A DNA stretch of 64,000 nucleotides from Ilex aquifolium (Eukaryota; Streptophyta; Magnoliopsida; Aquifoliales; Aquifoliaceae), in NCBI GenBank assembly GCA_951799425.1, contig OX637395.1, positions 11,510,451 through 11,574,450 of the forward strand, in the 5' to 3' direction. This document shows, in pieces, positions 51,201 to 60,200 of this stretch. The position numbers and the translations under genes are program-made. The notes beneath the pieces are model-generated. The model was given only the letters and a program-made list of their open reading frames with translations, ran no database searches and had not been told where the DNA came from. Numbering within the stretch: the first letter of the stretch is position 1; each line of letters starts with the position of its first letter.

Positions 51201-54200
51201 AAACTGTGCAGAGGGAGCTGGCAGATATCTGTGTCAACCCAATCATATCCTTTAAAGCTTTAAACATATTAGCCATATCGTGATTTGGTTATGATGAGGC
51301 AGATTTACCGGTACCTTTCTTGGACATTTTTCTACTAAGGCGAATGGGCATGTGTATACTCATACATTCACGTAAGTAACAAAATACCAATTATTGTAAT
51401 TCAAATTTCACAATTCAAACACACGAGGTCAATACATATTTCAGAACAGCACAACAAATAGCAAATCATTATACTCAATTCACTTTGAGCATATCACACG
51501 CAAGGTCACAAACAAAGGATTCCATTTCTACTTCCTAGTCCTTCCCAATGGACCAAATACCTAGGCTTTGATACCACGTTCTTCTGCCCCGGGTTCAAAA
51601 GCATATGATAATAGGTCAATTGTGTATTCTTTCTATAAAATTAAACCCCTTTCGTAAGGTTAATTTGAATTAAATTCCATAGATCAGTCATCCAGATGGA
51701 AAACCAAACTGAAATGGTGCCAATTTGACTAAATAGATTTGATATCAAATTTAGTGGATTTCGTCGAACAAGTTACTCTGAAAACATGATGGAGGTCTTG
51801 TCTGGATGCCTCAGTCCATGTTTTTGACTTCCAACCCACTATGTAGCCACAAAGTCATTTACAAGGTATACATATGTACGGATGTAGCACATCCTGATGT
51901 AAAACAAAGCATCACCCTTCTCTTCTCTAGCTCCTCGTAATATCCCTTATCAGTACCTTCGGCTAATTTCTAAATTTAACATATAGGTTTTCAACACTGG
52001 AAAGGAGTTCATATCATATAGTCAAAATAAAGCTCGAAACATTCTCTAAAACAAAAATTTCAAGAAAACATATTCAAAGGAACTCTTTCCAATCAGCTCC
52101 AATTTCGGGGGGAAAAAACGGTGGAGATCTGTTTTTTACGAGGAACGGATACATGGAATTTCATCCATGGACCACATTGAACATCGTCCACATACCAGTA
52201 GCTACCATATTCCAAGCATATCCTGCGAGACACCCAAATCTTACCTTAGGGACTGTTCAGCCAAGAACCATTGTCTAGGTCAGCCCTCAATTGTCTCAAC
52301 CCCTTTTTCAAACCCAATCTCAGCAAAGTCAATTTCAACAACATAGTTTTCCTCAAATGACAACTTATACTCAGTTCCATATATTCATTACATAACAGTC
52401 TAACTCAATTTCTCAAAAAAACTCACAAATCAACACTTTCAAAATTGCATACACACAATAATAGAAGCAGCAAACCACTTGTTCAGAAAATAAAGCTCAA
52501 ATATATTAGAAATCAACAAATTTACTCATTACACATAGGGTGTGTTTGGGTAACTGGACTGGATAGGGTAGGATATCTTTTTTTATATCCTAACCCATCC
52601 ATTCCAAACTCATTCATCCACTTACAATCCAAGGTTAGGAATACCATCCAATCCAAACCTTTGTTTGGAAAACAAATATGTATTTGTGTGGGCCCCATAA
52701 ATTACATCAAATATTTTGTAGTAGTTTACCATTATACCCATGATTCTATCCAATCCAATCTAATCCTATCCTATGTTTGGATTGATTACTTATCCTAACT
52801 AAATTAAACATTTTTCACATATACATAATAACATATAAATTAATTACGATTTTTTAACGAAAAAATTAAATTTTTATTTTTAATTTTATTTCAATAAAAG
52901 ATAAATAGAACATGAATTTTTATTGTAAAATTTAAAATATTTGATATTTTATCTTTGATTGAAATATTTTTGGTCTAATTGTAACATTTTAAACTAAAGG
53001 GGTCTAAATAATACATGCTTACAAACTTCAGGGGGTCTGGTTGTAATTTATTAACGGATATATTTACGGTAGGGGTCTAAGTGTTACGGGCGTATAAACT
53101 TTAGGAGGTCTGTGTGTAATATTTCAAACGTCAAAAGGTCTGAATGATGAAGTGACAAATCTGAGGGTCTAAGTGTAATTCTCCCTTTTTTATTTATGAG
53201 AAATTATTCTTTACTGAACCAAATTCCCCTATTTTTCCATCTCTTCCTCACTTCCTAGAGCTACAAACAGTAAATCCTTTCCAGACAAACAAAGAAAAAC
53301 AAGGCATAAACGCCTTTTACAATTTGAAACAAAACTTACAGCCATACCAGATTAAACAAAAGATAGCACCCATACAACTTTCATGACCTTAGTCCAGCTT
53401 TTTTATTGTGGAATCCCAGCCACATCCATGTCCCTCTCCCTAAGCCCCAATCTCCCCTCTCTGGCATGGCTATTGAAGAAAAACAAGAAGGGAAAAACAA
53501 ATTACACATGGATGTTGTTTATTTTTAATTTTTTTTGCAAATTAGGGATGGATTCAACACACACACCAGATATATTATATCATATAGATAGATTTTACCC
53601 AACTTACACACGCGCACACACACATAACTGATATATATATATATATATACCCACTTATATATGTATATATATACCCACTTATACCCACTTATATATATGT
53701 ATATGTATACCCACTTATATATATATATAAAGAGAGAGAGAGAAAGAGGTGTTTGGGTGGAAATAAATGGTGGGTGTGAAGGAGTTTCGAGAGGAGAGAG
53801 AGTGGTATTGCTGCGAAAAGAGCTTAGGGCTTTGAATGTTGAAACTCACCCTAGCTGGGGATGGAGATAAAGAGAGGTTTAATATTCCTTCGGTTTATGG
53901 TCTTCCACCTGTGGTTTTTCGAATCCTTCACTTTGAAAATTTTCCACCTTGAGCTTCGCAGTGATGGAGGATGGAGGAGCTACCCAGTAGTGACTAGTGA
54001 GTACTGTGAGTGGGTGGAGAAAGAGAGGGGCAAAAGCGTCTGTGTGGAGGTAACCCATTGCCTGGGTTTGTAACCTATGGGAGGCGTGGGTTAAGTGTGA
54101 CCGGCCTAGGGGGGTTAAAGGGAACTGTAGCAACCAGGTCAAGCCTCGACCCGGGATTGATATCCAACCTAAAAAAAGACTTCCCAAACAAGGAATTTCT

Positions 54201-57200
54201 GGGTCCCACTCATATTTTATCCTATCCTACTAGTGGATAACCACCTTTAACCCACTATCCAAACGCCCCCATAGAACTAGAAGACCCTACCTCTGTTTAT
54301 GATTTTTCACTAAATTTTTCAAAGCTTTTCCTTTGTTTTTTTTCCTCTTTTTCTTTCATCCTATGTTCTACCATTTGTCCAGAAACTTAACAGATTTTTC
54401 CTCTCTTCTATTCTCGTATTTTACTGATTTCTTTTTTTACTAATCAAAATTAACCATTTGCCACTCAAAAAGCTAGGTGGGTGTCACCTACTAGCTTAAC
54501 TGTTCAACATTATTTCTCAGTCCTTCAAAATTTTTTGTATGATGTTCTTGTCCAACTTCCTTAAGAAAACATGACTCTTCAGTCCTTCAGAGTTTTAAGT
54601 ATTGTGTTCTTGATATACTTCCTACAGCTTCCTTTCATTTGTGCCCTTGAACTTAAAAAGCAATACAAGATCAATTCCCTAATGTTAAACAATGTTATTG
54701 CCTCCCTAACAGCTAATGCAATTAAATGAGTTGGTTGTTTAACATGCTAGCAGGAGGTCCTGTGCTCTAGACTTCTAGTCTTGTCGTCACCATGGTAAAC
54801 ATAACACTTGCACGTGCTTGGCCAAAATTCTAGCAAGCAAATGACGGGACATATTGAAGTATACATACTTAAATTACACCTTGAATAACTTAAGCTATAA
54901 GATGAGTTGGTGGTTTAGCAGTTACCAAAAATAAAACATTTAACTCAAGTCTAGTAGACAACATATATAACCAAAATCAGATCATCACATCTTACCCTCA
55001 TTCAAAGGATCAAAGAAGGCCAGCAAGGAGCTCCACATCCAATTACCATCATAGATGATGTAACCAAAGGGTGGGAACAAGAATTTTATATCAAGGATGA
55101 TGGTGTTTTGAGATTGAAAGAAAGATTGTGTTCTAATGACAAGGGGTTAAAGAGCGAGATATTAGACGCTGTTCATGCACCCAGGTAGCTCTAACATGGA
55201 TCAAAAGTTGACTACACCCTTGCCTATCCCATAGTGGAAGTGGGAGCATATAACCAAGGAGTTTGTCACAAAGCTGGCTAAAACTACCAACAACCATGAT
55301 GTTAGTGGATAGGATGAATAAATCATCCCACTTTATTGCTGCTAAAATGTCTTATTTTTTGAATCAGTTGGCAAAGTTATATGTTCAGGAGATTACAAGA
55401 TTAAATGAATTCCTATAACCATAGTTTCTAGTAAAGATCCCAGACTCACTCCTTGATTTTAGGCAAGGATAAAAATTTCGTTTCGGTACATTGTTTCGGC
55501 ACCTAGGAAACGAAAACGTTTCGACATGTTTCGGAAACGTTTCGACCCGTTTGGAAAACAGAATGAAAAAAATAAAAAATTTAAGTATTATTTTTTCAAA
55601 ATATTGGTCGAAATATACCAAAATATCTTGAAATACATTGAAACATTCCGAAATAATTGTGTAAATACATTGAAATATAACAAAATATTTTGAAATATTA
55701 TGGAAGTCCTCGAAGTATTAGAATTTCGATTTCATCACTAATTCGTTTCGGTCTCCTTGAAAACAGAAACGTTTCGGATGTTTCGACCGTTTCGAAACGA
55801 TATTTTGATCCTTGATTCTAGGGTAGTGTAAACGAAGCTTTGGGTACCAATCTAGGATTCAATACTACTTTCCATCCTCAGACTGATACACAATCTGAAA
55901 GGATAATCCAAATTTTGGAAGAAATGCTCACGATTCGGATAATAGATTTGAAGAGGACGATCATTCACCTTGATAGAGTTTGGCTGCAAAGACACCAATC
56001 TAGTATTCAGATGGCACCTAATCCAGTATTCAGATGGCACCTCATGAACTTTTAATGCGAGCAACGATAAGGTCAACAATTTTCTAGGAAGAAGAGAAAG
56101 AAAGTTTGGTTGATCCTAAACTATTTCAACAAACCACTGAGAAAATGAAAACCGTTCAAGATTGACATGGAGTTGCTCAAAGTAGAAAGAACTGTAACGC
56201 GGACTGGCGTAGAAGAAATCTTGAATTTCAAGTTGGAGATCATGTATTTCTCAAGGAATCTTGCTCTAGAGGATGATAATGTTCAGAAAGAAAGGGAAGT
56301 TTAATCTTTTGCTTATTGGTCCTTCTATGGTGCTTGAAAGGATCAGACAAGTCGCTTATAGAGTGGCCTTCACTCCCAACTAGCACATATTTATAGTATT
56401 TCATGTAACTACACTTAGAAAATATTAACCGAATTCATCACATGGCCCAGAATTTGAGCCAATCCGAATTCGGGATGACTCAACGTATGTTAAGCAGCTC
56501 TCCTTTTTGTGAAAGTTGTAAGAGCATCTCCACTAGTGTCTCTAAAAGAGAGAGCATCTTTTTTAAAATAAAGAGCATCTTTGACAAAAAGTTAAAATTA
56601 ATAGTGAAATTTTGTAAACCACTCCAATTCAATTTATTATTTTATGTTTTGTCCTTTTTAAGAATAAATTTGACTTCCCTCTTTTTTCCCTCCATTTCTT
56701 TACTAAACTTGAATATTTTATTTACCCGCCCATTTCCTTTGATCCCGTTCCCAACTGTGCATGCTTGATATTACTGGATGGAATTAATGGAGTATCAATC
56801 AACAAGAAAAACAACTTGAAGCAATTAATTTAATATTACTGTCTTGATGTTATGCTTGTGTAGTTTGATTAAGAAAAAAACTTCTTTGATGAAATCCCAA
56901 TAGATGTTGACAAGACGAAGATAAGAAGTTGATTTCGACGTAAATAGCATTGAGATATGTTTTATCTTGAATGTCTAGGACACAAAGACAAATATACTAT
57001 TTTATGTTCAAAAAAAAATAGACTAGAGAGTGAGTTTGACTCTCCAAGTAGGGAGAGTCAAATTGGACTCTTTATTTTTGAGAGCCTAAATAAAGAGTCT
57101 ATTGGAGATAAAATTTTAATGGTTGACTCTCTAAAATAGACAATTGAGTGTCAATAGAGAGCCTATTGGAGATACTCTAATATGTTATGAACTTGAAGGC

Positions 57201-60200
57201 ATCTGATTTTGTGAGGAATATTTCGAGGGTGGTTAGAATGTCAATGATGTTTGATGAGCCCGAATTTAACTGGGCCAAGCCCAATAAAGATAAACCGAGA
57301 AGGCCCAAAGGAAAACCCAAATCGAAGCTGGGTCAACCCATCAGAAGGGAGTCCAAAACACCAAAGGAAAGGCCAACGTCAAGGATCCCAAAGGATAGGG
57401 CGCCGCCCATGTGGTCTCCAAGTGGGCGCCGCCCATGACCTGCCTCCCTGATCTTCTTCTCCCTTCTTCACTCAAATGCGAGTCTAAGTTCAGCCCACTA
57501 CAGATCAAGTCCAGACTCAGGAAAATCAAGCCCAATCCAACTCAGGGTCATCCTCCGAGAGAATAGGAACACGAGAGAAAAAATATCGGGATACGGAGAT
57601 CAAGTCCTATCATAACTGTACTTACTAAATTATAGTGACCGCCTCTACCAACCTATATAATGTAAGCCCACTCCACATAGAGGGCATGACCTTACACCCT
57701 TGAGACCTCATACATATCTCTCTACATACATTGCCTTTTTCTCTCCCGAGCTTTGTAATACACCCGGAGTTACTCTCCCGGTTACATTATTCATCAATAA
57801 AACACCTCCGGCCACCGCTGCCGTTCCCTAGAGTGGAGTAGGTCATTCGGACCGAACCACTATAAATCTCTGTGTTTACTCCATATTTACTGTTTTGTCA
57901 TTGATTGCCTATTACTGCTTATTAATTGCACCCATTCATATACTTGACTGTTGATTTTGCGCAATATCAATTTGTGCATCATCAATGTTTCAGTCTACTT
58001 GATCATATGGTTGAAGAGAGCTTATATGAATCGGCTTACTGGTTTTTTAGAAAAAAACAGTCACAGTTAATTATGGATCAGTGCTACGACAATCACACAA
58101 CGCAAAATAAATAAATTGTCCGGGACTCCGAGTAATGGTTTAAAATGGATTTTTATGCCTACAATTTTGTATATTAAGATGTGGGGAGGAAGCTAGAGCC
58201 ACTCTATGATAGGGTATGTGATAATTTCTAATTAAAGAAATATAATAAGCTTATTATTCCAAAATTAACAATAAAAAACAATTACAAACTTGTTGATTAT
58301 ATGATCAGGGTACCAAAAGAAATTTACAATCAACTTTTTCTTGTTTAGAAGCTTTGCATCAATAGCAAAGAATTAAGAATATTGCACTATATTAGATCCT
58401 AGATTTCTAATGTTTCACGATAAACATATTTTGCTTTGTATTTATTTTGGCACTAAGCTGACCTTGGCCCTGCAAAATTAAATTAATACAACAAATAAGA
58501 GCAAAGTTGATACCTCTAGTACAATTCCCCAACTTTTGTTAACTACTAATTATTCTCATATGGGTTCAGCCATTCAAAATTACAAGACAACCTAAGGGTC
58601 AAATATACACAGTCTTACCCCCAAATTCGGACATGCTATTTATGCGGCTCGAACTCTTGATGCTCTAATCACAATGGAGAAACCTTACCGCTACGCCAAC
58701 GCCCTCTCTTTTTTGGTTCCACAACTCCAACACACTGATACCCCTACTCATGATTTGGTCCTTTATTTGGAAATAACCCCCAAAAAAAAAGCCCAAAAAA
58801 ATTTATTGTCACTAAAAATTAATGTACTTAATAATGCATATCTATCTACAAGACATTACTATTATTTCTCTATTTGCTTCTGCACAAAATTTGCAAAAAA
58901 AAATGTTTTACCAAAAGAACAATTTAATCTTTCGTCATATCTATTCCTCAATACTTTTCCCTTCTTTAAACTTATATGATGCACCAATACCAGTAATGGA
59001 GACAGAAATGCAAGGCATTGCTTCCTAACCCATGAGAAGAAATTTACATTCTCAAATGCATCGGTTCTTTCCTGTAACTTCCAACTTAGTAGGGTATCAT
59101 AGGCGAGTGAGTTAGCGGAGAGGCAAAGGTGGGTAGTCTTCATTCTACCACACTAGAGTTTATGATGACGGGAATAGGAAGAAATAAAAGAATAGAAAAA
59201 GAAGAGAAGAAGAAGAGATTTACTTCATCCTCGCAAGGAATCGGTCCAAGAAACACACAAATTCCCACACAAAATAATCAATTCGTATTCATAATCTCTC
59301 TCTAATGAAATATTAGGGATTACATACTATTTATAGGCTAAGTTGCTACCAAAAATAAGAATTATTCTCCTACTAAAATTCTAAAATTTTTCATAATCAA
59401 ACTCTTAAATTAAAACCCTACTAGAACTCTATAATAATTTCCTAATCAAACTCTAACTAATAATCCTAGTCAAACAAATATTCCCTACCTAACATAATAA
59501 TACTAAAACAAATAATTAAATTAAATTATTCAATTTAAGTTCATCCAATCCCTTTTTGATCTCTATAGGTTTATCAATGAAGGCAATCTACTGGAAAATA
59601 GTTCACCAATTTAATTATTTAGCATACTCACCGAAAACGGCTTCCCATTGAACTACAATGGAAAAGACATCCCTCTCTGAGAACATGAAGGCTACAGGAT
59701 TGTCCCTTATACTCATAATGCTTGTGTCCATGGTAGTCATGATCTAAAATCTATGCCAAAATTCTTGAGCTCCATGCTTGTGTGTGAGAGTGTGAGACAA
59801 GGAGTCTCATACACAAATATGCATGCCACCAATAATCCAAAGGCACACTAAAATTACAGTAGTGTTATGCATCACTTTCAAAGTCCCACCATCACAACAA
59901 ACACCAATCATTTTAGCTTTTGTGCATAAACATGGTAAATGACACAAAAGCTTATTGAAGAAACAATAGATATTCAGCATCCTACCACAACAAAGTCACT
60001 AAAAGGAAGATGATGGATCAGAGAGGATTTGGAAATGCATTGAAAGGTGTTGAGAAAGAGCACTGGAGCAAACAAAGGGAAAACTACAGAGGTACAAGTC
60101 ACTTTTCTGGGAGGCACCATTTCAAAAGTTAAAAATTGCTTCAGACAGTTAACTAAACTGCAATCACAGGTTGGAGTACAAAAAGGTCAATGGGTAATAA

